DNA of 6,526 nucleotides. Source: a bacterium. Its GTDB lineage: Bacteria; Patescibacteriota; Minisyncoccia; Phycocordibacterales; Phycocordibacteraceae. The translations under genes were made by a program, and so were the position numbers. Below, piece by piece: positions 6,448 to 6,526 of the stretch. The stretch covers positions 1-6,526 of the forward strand of contig JAKAGD010000040.1 of assembly GCA_021817685.1 (NCBI GenBank), read 5' to 3'. The notes beneath the pieces were generated by a model. The model was not told where the DNA came from, ran no database searches, and worked only from the letters and a program-made list of their open reading frames with translations. Each line of letters opens with the position of its first letter. The first letter of the stretch is position 1.

Positions 6448-6482
6448 CAAATTGTGCATAGATACTAGACTTAGGTTTAGTG

Positions 6483-6491
6483 TGGTAGCAT
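6483..6491 (+). promoter_or_regulatory. Possible extended -10 promoter reading out of the window
   Basis: TGGTAGCAT is TGn plus TAGCAT (four of six matches), of the same type as the tRNA promoters here. The bases from 6450 to the edge hold no gene that I can support, so this may serve a gene to the right. Confidence 0.25.
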
Positions 6492-6526
6492 GGGAGCATA
6501 GGTCGAAACTTTTGCCAGCTAATTAT

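Noticed and set aside
6303..6449. tmRNA (ssrA) or an intron-bearing tRNA
   Set aside because: There is an acceptor-like stem with CCA but no T arm before it, no D arm and no tag-like reading frame ending in Ala-Ala.
6202..6459. 85-codon minus-strand open frame ending in antisense tRNA-Glu
   Set aside because: Much of it translates the tRNA and its inverted repeats (PTGNRTPI-type reading is a familiar tRNA antisense artefact); no promoter or family is seen.
6260..6499. 79-codon minus-strand open frame across the repeat region
   Set aside because: It overlaps the previous frame in another phase and is built of hairpin arms; no recognisable protein features.

Overview
The window looks like a chromosomal housekeeping segment from a bacterium with a compact genome, most likely Patescibacteria/CPR (Parcubacteria-like). 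The reasons are protein-level: the TsaD homologue carries a roughly 40-residue acidic insert and a GPGLEPALWVG segment that I associate with Parcubacteria; a stand-alone DHH/DHHA1 phosphoesterase sits beside it; none of the five genes has a well-placed Shine-Dalgarno sequence; and none of the three tRNA genes encodes CCA. Base composition is fairly GC-rich by eye, with AT-rich promoter islands. The standard code fits (TAA, TAG and TGA all act as stops). This placement is inference, not proof.

Layout. All five protein genes lie on the minus strand, so the order of transcription is right to left. An SPOUT rRNA 2'-O-methyltransferase (RlmB/TrmH type, 5111-5917) comes first. A 136-bp inverted-repeat element follows (4976-5111). 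Then comes a tight cluster of a class I SAM methyltransferase (4115-4975), a DHH phosphoesterase (3256-4107) and tsaD (2073-3251), with gaps of 7 and 4 bp. After a 40-bp gap that contains its own promoter comes valS, whose 3' end runs off the left edge. The right part holds three tRNA genes: Val(GAC) and Ser(CGA) on the minus strand, and Glu(UUC) divergently on the plus strand. The last 264 bases contain no convincing gene but are packed with inverted and direct repeats, several built from the 3' half of tRNA-Glu.

How it fits together. Almost everything serves translation: tRNA charging (ValS), tRNA t6A modification (TsaD), rRNA methylation (RlmB-like and possibly the class I enzyme) and the tRNAs themselves. 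The most unusual signals are non-coding: (1) a 35-bp inverted duplication of the tRNA-Glu 3' end that can compete with tRNA folding and with a third copy downstream; (2) the inverted-repeat element exactly filling the rlmB/methyltransferase gap; (3) extended -10 promoters (TGnTA....) before each tRNA and, with identical 8-nt spacing to ATG, before rlmB and valS, predicting leaderless mRNAs; (4) a 7-bp tandem repeat inserted in frame in tsaD.
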